Assembly (NCBI GenBank): GCA_913061245.1
Contig: CAJXTO010000073.1
Span: forward strand, 1-7,267
Reading direction: 5' to 3'
Length of the DNA: 7,267 nt
From: an uncultured Oceanospirillales bacterium
GTDB lineage: Bacteria; Pseudomonadota; Gammaproteobacteria; Pseudomonadales; Litorivicinaceae
A program made the translations under genes and the position numbers. This document shows positions 1 through 5,859 of the stretch, piece by piece (the first letter of the stretch is position 1; each line of letters starts with the position of its first letter). Under the pieces are notes generated by a model. The model was not told where the DNA came from. It did no database searches and saw only the letters and a program-made list of their open reading frames with translations.

Positions 1-1
1 A

Positions 2-118
2 CCTGATCAATCCGTGATCCAGATTCCTCCAAAGGAACTTCAAACTGTGCTTGAATATGCGTCTTGGTATATTGCCGATCGGTCATTTGTCGATTCATCG
101 AAACAAGGAATTCCATGA
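2..118 (+). CDS. possible 3' end of an unidentified upstream gene (partial)
   Basis: One plus-strand frame is open from the window edge for 38 codons and stops with TGA at 116-118. The other two plus frames contain early stops. The stop overlaps the bamD ATG as ATGA (115-118), the arrangement typical of translationally coupled operon genes, and the bamD Shine-Dalgarno would lie inside this frame. The visible tail reads as a mixed, soluble-looking segment (for example PPKELQTVLEYASWYIADR) and ends in SSKQGIP. I do not recognise a family. An open frame of this length can occur by chance, so the call rests mainly on the ATGA overlap. Confidence 0.35.
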   Translation, partial: PDQSVIQIPPKELQTVLEYASWYIADRSFVDSSKQGIP

Positions 119-1086
119 TAACCCGGACCCTTAGCTTCCTGCTCATTTCTATTGCACTTACCGCATGCTCGCTGTTCGACCCAGATGCCAATCTGAAAAG
201 CGAACGCCAACTGTGGGAAGAAGCACAAGGACACATGGATGGAAGTCGTTATCTTGAAGCCATCACATCACTAGAAGAACTCGACCGTCGCTTTCCATTC
301 GGCCAGTACGCAGATGGAACCCAATTAGATCTTGTCTATGCCTACTTCAAATCATCGAAGTATGAGCTTGCCCGATTGACCGCAGATCGATTTATCCGCC
401 TCAATCCAGATCATCCCGAGGCCGACTATGCCCAGTACATGAAAGGTCTCTCATCGTACGCCTCTAACGACTCGATGGTCTCGCGTTATCTCCCTGGCGA
501 TGAGACAGGTCGAGACATCGGTGGCGCACGAGATGCGATTGATGATTTCAAACAGTTGCTCGAACGTTATCCTGAGAGTGAATTTGCAGAAGATGCAACC
601 CTCCGTTTGATTTACGTCCGGAATCAGCTCGCAGAATACGAAGTGAACGTATCTCGCTACTACATCAGAAAAGGCGCTTATCTCGCTGCTGCAAACCGCG
701 CGCGCCAGGTCGTTGAAGGGTACCCATCAACACCTGCAGTGATCGATGCACTCATCGTCATGCACTTGGCATTCGAAGCATTAGGCTTGCCACAGGAGTC
801 ACAAGATGCCTTGTTTGTCCTCTCTGAAAACTACCCTGAATACGTAGCAGGAGAGCGCGGTAATCAACGGTTGGCCGCTGGCGTTTTGTATGAAGAAGGC
901 GAAACACTAACCAGCATTCTCACACTTGGGTTTATGGGTAGCGGAGGCGATCTCGCGGATCGCCTTGCGGCATTCAGTCAATCTCGTCGCTTAGATACAA
1001 GCCGCCGCCCGCAAGCAACGCTTCGCCCAGCAGAAGATGCTCCCGCAATCGACGCACCTCGTGTCGTCGACGAAGTATTCTTCTAA
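115..1086 (+). CDS. bamD: BamD, outer membrane beta-barrel assembly lipoprotein
   Basis: BamD (ComL/YfiO) is an inner-leaflet outer membrane lipoprotein that, with BamA, folds beta-barrel proteins into the outer membrane. The 323-residue product starts with a lipoprotein signal peptide ending in the lipobox LTAC, so Cys18 would be lipidated. A tetratricopeptide-like region follows at about 25-240, with strongly conserved family blocks: FPFGQYADGTQLDLVYAYFK (60-79) and DRFIRLNPDHPEADY (91-105). E. coli BamD is about 245 residues; here a tail of about 80 residues (243-323, rich in R, P and A near the end) is added, as in longer Pseudomonas-type homologues. The ATG at 115 is preferred because AGGA lies 5 bases upstream and the signal peptide begins there; an in-frame TTG at 64 would add 17 non-signal residues. 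The gene may be coupled to an upstream gene, and its 3' end overlaps nadE by 4 bases. Confidence 0.95.
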   Translation: MITRTLSFLLISIALTACSLFDPDANLKSERQLWEEAQGHMDGSRYLEAITSLEELDRRFPFGQYADGTQLDLVYAYFKSSKYELARLTADRFIRLNPDHPEADYAQYMKGLSSYASNDSMVSRYLPGDETGRDIGGARDAIDDFKQLLERYPESEFAEDATLRLIYVRNQLAEYEVNVSRYYIRKGAYLAAANRARQVVEGYPSTPAVIDALIVMHLAFEALGLPQESQDALFVLSENYPEYVAGERGNQRLAAGVLYEEGETLTSILTLGFMGSGGDLADRLAAFSQSRRLDTSRRPQATLRPAEDAPAIDAPRVVDEVFF

Positions 1087-2738
1087 AAAGACCAGCGGTT
1101 TGCGATCGGATATCTCCGATCGCGGCCAAACCCTCGAACCGTCACTCGAGGTCCAACGGCAGATTGCCGACGTTTGTATTCATTAATATCAACCAGCCGA
1201 CACATGCGCTTCACTTCAGAAGGATCAAAGCCCGACTCAATGATCTCCTGAGGCGACAGATCCGATTCGATGTAAAGGGACAACATCGTATCAAGACGAT
1301 CATAAGGCGGCAGACTATGAGAGTCCTCTTGGCCAGGGGCCAACTCAGCAGATGGTGGCCTAGTGATAACTCGCTCTGGAATCACTTCTCCATCCCGATT
1401 CACAAACCTCGCAAGATCATACACGCGGGTTTTCCAGACATCTTTTAAAACCGCATACCCACCGGCCATGTCGCCGTAGAGCGTCGCGTAGCCGACTGCC
1501 ATCTCACTCTTGTTGCCAGTCGTTAATACCAGCGCACCCGTCTTATTGGACAGCGCCATGAGCAGCACTCCACGACAACGACTTTGCAAATTTTCTTCGG
1601 TGGTATCGACAGGGTGCCCTTCGAAAAAGGGATTTAATGTTTGCATGAATTCACGAACCATCGGCTCAATCGGCACGATCGAAAATTCACATCCCAAGAT
1701 CCGAGCCTGCCGCTCGGCATCTGTCACACTGATATCCGCCGTGTAAAGATACGGCATCATGACCGCATGAACGTTTTCCGAACCCAGCGCATCGACGGCC
1801 ACTGCTAATGTCAGCGCTGAATCGATTCCGCCGGATAATCCAAGGACCGCCTTTTTAAAGCCAGTCTTTGCAAAATAATCACGCACACCAGTGACAAGCG
1901 CTTGATACAACATCCAATCTGAGGATGGCACATCTTCGATACGCTGCCCTGTCAGGTCTGACCCATCCCAAACGATATCCAACGTGTCTTCAGAGAAAAA
2001 ATTGGCTTGGGCAATGACTTGGCCTTCTCGACTCACGGCAAATGAACCACCATCAAAGATCAGCTCATCCTGCCCACCCACTAAATTCACATAAGCGATT
2101 GGTACGTGGTTACTAAGCGCCCGATGCTTTAAATGCTCGTGTCGCTCGAACACTTTGTTTTCTGCAAACGGGGATGCATTCACGACCACGATAAAATCAA
2201 CGCCAAGTTTGCATGTCGCTTCAACAATGTCTGGAACCCAAACGTCTTCACACACGAGAAGACCGATCCGTACACCGTCAATTTCACAAACCTGTGGTAA
2301 AGAACCCGCAACGAAATATCGACGCTCATCAAATACCTGATAGTTTGGCAGCGATTGCTTGTGATAGGCCGTCACCCGGACACCATCCTTGTATACAAGC
2401 AGACTGTTCCAGAGCGATGCGGGACGCGCACTATTGTTACCGAGATCCCAAGCACCGGACTCTCGGGCCAGTTCGCTCGGCGCTCCGACTAAGAGCGTGA
2501 TACCGCGGCTGATTTCACACAAACGGGACTCAGAGGCATTTAACTTATCAATTAGCGCTGGACGTAATAAAAGATCTTCAGGCGGATATCCTGTGAGTGC
2601 GAGCTCAGGCGCGACGATGATAGCAACACCTTCGTTCCGCGCCGCTTCGGCTGCGTCAGCTAATTTCTGTAAATTTGCGTCAAAGTCGCCAACAACAGCG
2701 TCCATTTGGAGCAGCCGAATACGAGAAGTTTGCGTCAT
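1083..2738 (-). CDS. nadE: glutamine-dependent NAD+ synthetase
   Basis: This enzyme amidates nicotinic acid adenine dinucleotide to NAD+ with ATP, using ammonia released from glutamine, the last step of NAD synthesis in the cytoplasm. The 551-residue product has the two-domain architecture. Residues 1 to about 265 form a nitrilase-type glutaminase with the Glu-Lys-Cys triad visible as E45 (APELALTGYP), K127 (YHKQSLPNY) and C163 (LVCEDVW). Residues from about 275 form the synthetase domain with the ATP pyrophosphatase loop SGGIDS (302-307) and the conserved TTGNKSE segment (406-412). It begins with ATG in an ATGA overlap with the stop of the upstream thiO-like gene and has only a weak Shine-Dalgarno, so coupled translation is likely. 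It ends tail to tail with bamD, sharing 4 bases. Ammonia-only NadE lacks the first domain; this one is the full bifunctional form. Confidence 0.97.
   Translation of the reverse strand: MTQTSRIRLLQMDAVVGDFDANLQKLADAAEAARNEGVAIIVAPELALTGYPPEDLLLRPALIDKLNASESRLCEISRGITLLVGAPSELARESGAWDLGNNSARPASLWNSLLVYKDGVRVTAYHKQSLPNYQVFDERRYFVAGSLPQVCEIDGVRIGLLVCEDVWVPDIVEATCKLGVDFIVVVNASPFAENKVFERHEHLKHRALSNHVPIAYVNLVGGQDELIFDGGSFAVSREGQVIAQANFFSEDTLDIVWDGSDLTGQRIEDVPSSDWMLYQALVTGVRDYFAKTGFKKAVLGLSGGIDSALTLAVAVDALGSENVHAVMMPYLYTADISVTDAERQARILGCEFSIVPIEPMVREFMQTLNPFFEGHPVDTTEENLQSRCRGVLLMALSNKTGALVLTTGNKSEMAVGYATLYGDMAGGYAVLKDVWKTRVYDLARFVNRDGEVIPERVITRPPSAELAPGQEDSHSLPPYDRLDTMLSLYIESDLSPQEIIESGFDPSEVKRMCRLVDINEYKRRQSAVGPRVTVRGFGRDRRYPIANRWSF
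1097..1132. repeat. long inverted repeat at the bamD/nadE convergent junction, possible two-way hairpin
   Basis: A perfect 9-base inverted repeat, GCGATCGGA (1102-1110) and TCCGATCGC (1115-1123), with a 4-base TATC loop is flanked by outer arms GGTTT (1097-1101) and AAACC (1128-1132), with GGCC bulged on one side. It starts 10 bases after the bamD stop and lies within the last codons of nadE. On the nadE strand, five T follow the hairpin about 7 bases later (minus strand over 1089-1085), just at the stop codon. On the bamD strand there is no T run. It may shape the 3' end of either mRNA, but the tract spacing is poor for a classical intrinsic terminator. Confidence 0.5.
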
Positions 2739-3829
2739 CGTGTGTTCCGAGGTTGGTAAGGTAAAGGATCAACGATTGGCGTTCGATCCATCATGAGATC
2801 GCATAATAGTCGGCTGGATGCAGGACTCAAGACCACTCCATTTCTAAAGTGCCCCGAATTCACCCATAACGCATCTGAAATTGCGCCAATCCACGGCATC
2901 CCCTCGGGCGAGCCCGGGCGGAAACCCGCCCATTGCGCTTCTAAATCGACACGATCTAACGCAGGAATCATGGCGAGAGCTGATGCATAGAGAGACTCAA
3001 AAGCGTCTTTATCTGGCGTTCTCTTAAAACCGACATCTTCAAGTGTCGACCCAAAGACAATCCGCCCATCCGCTCGTGGAATCGCATAGCGACCATTTGC
3101 TAAAACCACGCGACTGACGAGGCCACTTGGGGCAAATAGCAGCATCTGTCCTTTCATTGGCTTGATTGGACAAGGCAAATCCAGGCCTGACAGTAGACCT
3201 CCGGTCCAGGCTCCCGTCGTGAGGACGACTCGATCCGCCACAAATTGTTGGCCACGGCTTGAGACCACAGGTGATTCCAGATCACCGGACACCTGTACTT
3301 CATGATGCTCAAGAAGCTGAATTCGTGGATGGTGCATACACACTTGTCTGAGAGCTTGTCCCATTCGGGGATTACGCACGCTCGAAACCCCAGGCATCCA
3401 TAACGGTGTCTCATCGAGCTGAACATGAGGCTCCAGAGCTTGGGCTTCATCATCAGTAATCTCAATAACCGCACGCGCCAAACCCGAGCCCCATGCAAGC
3501 GCTTTCTCGCGCTCGTTGGTTGCTGTCACCATCATGCCGTTCGAGAGGAGTTCTGGATCTATCCCTGTCGAATCACGCAGTCTCGCGATCAGATCAGGAA
3601 ACGCATTCTGCGACCAAGTCGCCAGTGCTGTGATTGGAGGCGCATAACGCCAAGGATAGAGAGGCGAAATAATGCCTCCACCCGCCCAAGAGGCTTCAAG
3701 TCCTGCTTGGCCCTTATCGAGTATCACGACACGCTGACCCGCTTCGGCTAATTCCACAGCAGACAGCATGCCCATGACGCCAGCGCCAATAATCAATACA
3801 TCACACGGGGAAGTCTTTGTTTGCACCAT
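2735..3829 (-). CDS. thiO: FAD-dependent glycine oxidase / D-amino acid oxidase family protein, ThiO-like
   Basis: ThiO oxidises glycine with FAD and oxygen to the imine (dehydroglycine) used to build the thiazole ring of thiamine. The 364-residue product starts with a Rossmann FAD site, DVLIIGAGVMG (GxGxxG at 15-20), with Asp38 closing the second strand (VVILDKG) to hold the ribose. Near the C terminus it has GFRPGSPEGMPWIG and GHFRNGVVLSPA, patterns typical of ThiO rather than of general deaminating oxidases. Glycine versus other D-amino acids as substrate cannot be settled by reading. The frame is open up to an ATG at 3889, but the 20 extra residues do not look like the family; the ATG at 3829 puts the FAD motif at the usual distance. 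No Shine-Dalgarno precedes it, and a promoter predicts a leaderless message. Its stop overlaps the nadE start (ATGA), forming a two-gene operon. Confidence 0.88.
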   Translation of the reverse strand: MVQTKTSPCDVLIIGAGVMGMLSAVELAEAGQRVVILDKGQAGLEASWAGGGIISPLYPWRYAPPITALATWSQNAFPDLIARLRDSTGIDPELLSNGMMVTATNEREKALAWGSGLARAVIEITDDEAQALEPHVQLDETPLWMPGVSSVRNPRMGQALRQVCMHHPRIQLLEHHEVQVSGDLESPVVSSRGQQFVADRVVLTTGAWTGGLLSGLDLPCPIKPMKGQMLLFAPSGLVSRVVLANGRYAIPRADGRIVFGSTLEDVGFKRTPDKDAFESLYASALAMIPALDRVDLEAQWAGFRPGSPEGMPWIGAISDALWVNSGHFRNGVVLSPASSRLLCDLMMDRTPIVDPLPYQPRNTR

Positions 3830-3835
3830 TGGAGA

Positions 3836-3864
3836 ATTATCGCACGCACAAGCCATTTCGTCAG
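3836..3864 (-). promoter_or_regulatory. predicted sigma70-type promoter of the thiO-nadE operon
   Basis: On the minus strand, CTGACG (3864-3859; four of six match TTGACA) is separated by exactly 17 bases from GATAAT (3841-3836; five of six match TATAAT). The first transcribed base would fall at about 3829, which is the A of the chosen thiO ATG, so the mRNA would be leaderless or nearly so. This fits the lack of a Shine-Dalgarno before that ATG. The site lies in the short gap between the divergent thiO-like and fimT-like genes. This is prediction by motif only. Confidence 0.55.
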
Positions 3865-3883
3865 AACCAACTACACTCTGACC

Positions 3884-4246
3884 ATGCAATTAATCTCTCT
3901 ACTCACAGCGCTTTCCATCGGCGTCATTCTCACCTCACAGGTTGTTTCAACGTGGTCTGGTCCACGCGACGTATCAACAGCTAAACTGGATGCAGCTCAA
4001 CTGCGAAGCGCAATTCGAATGCATATGGCGATAGCGATTACGACAAAGACGACTCAGGTCATCGAAATGCCGACGACGCACATGCCGATGCAAATTCGGT
4101 CATTTTCTGGAAACCAGCTTGAGGCCTATTCGGATGGATCAGTTAGCCCAGGCCAATTGCGATTATGCGGAGAAACGATGGATTGGATTATTACTGTCTC
4201 AAGTTTAGGACGAACTCGACTCACGAGCGAACGCGCGAACTGCTGA
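3884..4246 (+). CDS. GspH/FimT-like minor pseudopilin without a clear prepilin leader
   Basis: The 120-residue product begins with a hydrophobic helix (LISLLTALSIGVILTSQVV), continues with a polar helix containing LDAAQLRSAIRMHMAIA, and ends in YSDGSVSPGQLRLCG and ITVSSLGRTRL. The last two blocks are characteristic of the GspH/FimT/FimU fold, where a DG-containing hairpin and a GR(T/V)R strand close the beta domain. C95 and C120 could form a disulfide. The usual G-F-T-L-x-E processing site is absent. If translation began at the upstream TTG (3821, with GGGGAAG 7 bases before it), the product would carry a basic 17-residue leader ending at N-YTLTM, a degenerate version lacking Gly at -1 and Glu at +5. 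The ATG at 3884 has no Shine-Dalgarno. The gene diverges from the thiO-like gene, as fimT appears to in Pseudomonas from memory, and converges with the pilE-like gene, overlapping it by 42 bases. It may be functional with an unusual anchor, or decaying. Confidence 0.68.
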   Translation: MQLISLLTALSIGVILTSQVVSTWSGPRDVSTAKLDAAQLRSAIRMHMAIAITTKTTQVIEMPTTHMPMQIRSFSGNQLEAYSDGSVSPGQLRLCGETMDWIITVSSLGRTRLTSERANC

Positions 4247-4600
4247 CTCAGGCCAACAGGCCTCCCTACCTGCGTGCATTGAACCATCGGTACCGAGCTC
4301 CCAATAGAGGCATGAGTGCACGGCAGTCGGTATTAATCTAATGGTCCGACAGTCGGCTCCACATGGCGTGAGCGTCAGCCGATACTCAGGCGGGCTTTCG
4401 AGTTGATTGGGGAATGCGCGAGACTGTCGGTATTGGCGCTTCATTGATTCCATTTGATGCATCAGTTCACTCTGATAATAAAGTGTCCGCGAGCGCTCAG
4501 ATGTGGTCCCAAACAACTGTGAACCACCAATCACCATAATCGCTGCAATCGCCATCACAACGAGGGTTTCAATTAATGAGAAACCACGTTCGCACGCCAT
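4205..4600 (-). CDS. pilE: type IV minor pilin, PilE-like
   Basis: This is the only protein of the cluster with a fully canonical class III signal: a 6-residue leader MACERG, then FSLIET with Glu at mature position 5, followed by a hydrophobic helix (TLVVMAIAAIMVIGG). Prepilin peptidase would cut after Gly6. The C-terminal half has the PilE pattern: YRLTLTPC, a strand pair, then a DG turn and a terminal ACWP. Four mature cysteines (80, 84, 97, 115) could give two disulfides. The product is 131 residues, near the size of known PilE. An ATG at 4627 would give a 15-residue leader; neither start has a well-placed Shine-Dalgarno (AAAGGA is 12 bases before 4600), so initiation probably depends on coupling with the pilX-like gene, which it overlaps by 28 bases. 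Its 3' end overlaps the opposing fimT-like gene. Confidence 0.82.
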   Translation of the reverse strand: MACERGFSLIETLVVMAIAAIMVIGGSQLFGTTSERSRTLYYQSELMHQMESMKRQYRQSRAFPNQLESPPEYRLTLTPCGADCRTIRLIPTAVHSCLYWELGTDGSMHAGREACWPESAVRAFARESSSS

Positions 4601-4917
4601 ACGACTTGCCGATCCTTTGCCATCCATTGGTCATTCACAAATGCGATAGAGAGGCTCACTACTCGCTCAGAGACACCATCAGGAATCACATATTCAATGG
4701 TTTGCCACGCACCGCTGGTATCCGCTTCAGCAGTTGCCTTTACAAATTCCTCCCATTCTTTTTCTGAGGCAGCGAGATGCTTCTGTTCCATCCCGTGAAC
4801 ACGCGCCTGTGAAATATCTTCGGTCAGCCGTAATGCAAAATCACCAACCCATAAAAAGCCGAGCACAGAGATTACAATTAAAACGGCAATCAAGGCCGAC
4901 CCTTGTCTAGTGCTCAT
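4573..4917 (-). CDS. pilX: minor pilin, PilX/GspK N-terminal type
   Basis: The 114-residue product begins MSTRQG followed by SALIAVLIVISVLGFLWVGD, the PilX-type N terminus: the processing Gly is present, but mature position 5 is Ala rather than Glu, which is normal for the K/PilX class. A helix with ALRLTEDISQARVHGMEQKH follows, then a small soluble part ending VVWRANVVSH. There are no cysteines. PilX and GspK proteins are usually much larger (PilX near 190 residues), so most of the globular domain is missing. The ATG at 4917 is chosen because AGGG lies 7 bases before it and the leader is then 6 residues; the frame is open to 4974. It overlaps the pilW-like gene by 11 bases. PilX-class subunits cap or prime the pilus together with PilV, PilW and FimU; here this role is inferred from order and N terminus. 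Confidence 0.75.
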   Translation of the reverse strand: MSTRQGSALIAVLIVISVLGFLWVGDFALRLTEDISQARVHGMEQKHLAASEKEWEEFVKATAEADTSGAWQTIEYVIPDGVSERVVSLSIAFVNDQWMAKDRQVVWRANVVSH

Positions 4918-5416
4918 GCGTTTGCCCTGGTAAGCGGTTGTGACAGTAAATCCATTGGGGATTTGTGAGACCAAGACACATCACGTCATCAGATATGTCC
5001 AGATTCAATTCGCCAGACGCATCAAGTAATGCGTCGTTGGCTGTATTTCCGAAGCGATCTTTATAAACCCACAGCGCGGACTTCTGCTGTCTTTCGCTAA
5101 ATCCGAGATATACATATGTTGTCGAAAATGGGTGCGTGAGTTTGAGCGCATGTGATGAGGTCGGCTGCACTTGGGACGAACCGATAGCTTGTTGAAGTTG
5201 ATCTTTGGACACGACAGAAATCACATGCGCTGGGACAGTTACCAAAGGGAAATAAAAAGTGGCGGCATCGAGATCTGATCGCTCAAGCATGCCTTCAATT
5301 TCATGTGCACGTCTTGAGCTGTCTGACGCCCAAAGCGACACTAAGATAACTAGGATACCCAGGCCAACTGCGATCCCCACCACTGTCTCGGCTAAGAGGC
5401 CTCGTTGCTTGACCAT
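4907..5416 (-). CDS. pilW: minor pilin, PilW/GspJ-like
   Basis: The 169-residue product starts MVKQRG then LLAETVVGIAVGLGILVILV, which matches a prepilin leader with Gly at the cut site and a hydrophobic helix carrying the PilW-like alternation of Gly residues. The conserved Glu falls at mature position 4, as if one residue were deleted from the usual FxLIE. The rest includes a helix (SSRRAHEIEGMLERSDLDAA), a strand-rich middle with YVYLGF and ALWVYKDRFG, and C147 and C158 near the end, a possible disulfide. PilW is typically well over 200 residues, so this is short. Assignment as PilW rather than another class rests on position (second after the pilV-like gene, before the pilX-like gene) and the N terminus. 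The ATG at 5416 has a near-perfect Shine-Dalgarno and overlaps the pilV-like gene by 25 bases. Confidence 0.75.
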   Translation of the reverse strand: MVKQRGLLAETVVGIAVGLGILVILVSLWASDSSRRAHEIEGMLERSDLDAATFYFPLVTVPAHVISVVSKDQLQQAIGSSQVQPTSSHALKLTHPFSTTYVYLGFSERQQKSALWVYKDRFGNTANDALLDASGELNLDISDDVMCLGLTNPQWIYCHNRLPGQTHEH

Positions 5417-5796
5417 GTCACCTCCTCACCAAGCAATAAATCATCATCTCGATACAGTTGGACAGCGCTTGAGAATTGATCAGGAGACATCGGAGTCACT
5501 TGCAGCTCGAGTCGATAAGGCATCGCAGGCTGCAGTGTGAGAAGTTCATGAAGGTAATGAAATTGATCCGTTGGTAATGCAACCACCGCACCTTGATCAT
5601 AGAGTGTCCATGAACCCGTTTGATTCAACGTCTGGCTTAGTGTCAGGGCTGCAGTTGCCGCATCAAACATGAAAGCTTCTGTTCTCCGCTCGGCCTCCCG
5701 AGCCTCTAGATCAGGGCCACGACTCAACATCACAACGAACAACAGGCTCACGATCGCCAAAGCCATCAAACTGTCAGATAAAGCAAATCCGCGCAT
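5392..5796 (-). CDS. pilV: minor pilin, PilV/GspI-like
   Basis: The 134-residue product begins MRG then FALSDSLMALAIVSLLFVVML, a class III prepilin signal with a leader of only three residues and Asp replacing the conserved Glu at mature position 5. The S-L-M-A-L-A-I pattern is typical of PilV/GspI. A charged helix with LEAREAERRTEAF follows, then a beta-rich domain with YRLELQVTP and a C-terminal LLGEEVTWSS. No cysteines are present. PilV proteins are commonly about 180 residues, so this is a compact form. GGAGG 4 bases before the ATG strongly supports the start. It is first of the four pilin genes and lies 63 bases after ispH on the same strand. The V-W-X-E order and ispH neighbour favour a type IV pilus over a type II secretion system. 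Confidence 0.78.
   Translation of the reverse strand: MRGFALSDSLMALAIVSLLFVVMLSRGPDLEAREAERRTEAFMFDAATAALTLSQTLNQTGSWTLYDQGAVVALPTDQFHYLHELLTLQPAMPYRLELQVTPMSPDQFSSAVQLYRDDDLLLGEEVTWSSNEAS
5421..5426 (-). promoter_or_regulatory. ribosome binding site of the pilW-like gene
   Basis: On the minus strand AGGAGG is followed by TGAC and the ATG at 5416. It fixes the start of the pilW-like gene and lies inside the last codons of the pilV-like gene, so the overlap is a designed one and not a misplaced start. Confidence 0.8.
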
Positions 5797-5859
5797 ACCA
5801 CCTCCGTTTGGGCAGTACAGCAGAGCGGAAAGAAAAAAGGGGAAACTTGGACTTCGGTG
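5797..5859 (-). other. short ispH to pilV-like spacer with a pyrimidine tract
   Basis: Read on the minus strand, this gap contains CCCCTTTTTTCTTTCC (5844-5829) and then the GGAGG ribosome binding site of the pilV-like gene. No stable hairpin precedes the T run, so it does not look like an intrinsic terminator, and I find no paired -35/-10 boxes. Read-through from ispH into the pilin genes is possible. Confidence 0.45.

Noticed and set aside
51..73. TTGAAT and TATATT as a bamD promoter
   Set aside because: The spacing is only 11 bases, too short for a sigma70 promoter.
40..234. Minus-strand frame over the bamD signal peptide
   Set aside because: It overlaps the well-supported bamD start region, shows no recognisable motif and has atypical composition; a shadow frame.
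945..965. Perfect inverted repeat AGGCGATC / GATCGCCT inside bamD
   Set aside because: It is mid-coding with no T run, and an 8-base arm can arise from GC-rich codons; no function can be supported.
1164..2796. Several plus-strand frames of 61 to 135 codons across nadE
   Set aside because: They lie opposite a full-length, motif-complete nadE and show no family signal.
3154..3751. Frames on both strands within the thiO-like gene
   Set aside because: Composition is odd (Cys, Arg and Trp rich) and the thiO-like frame explains the region.
4205..5796. Type II secretion pseudopilins (GspH-I-J-K)
   Set aside because: The ispH/fkpB and thiO neighbours, the PilE-like cysteine-containing C terminus and the absence of other gsp genes favour a type IV pilus.
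5829..5844. Intrinsic terminator after ispH
   Set aside because: There is a T run on the minus strand but no convincing hairpin directly before it.
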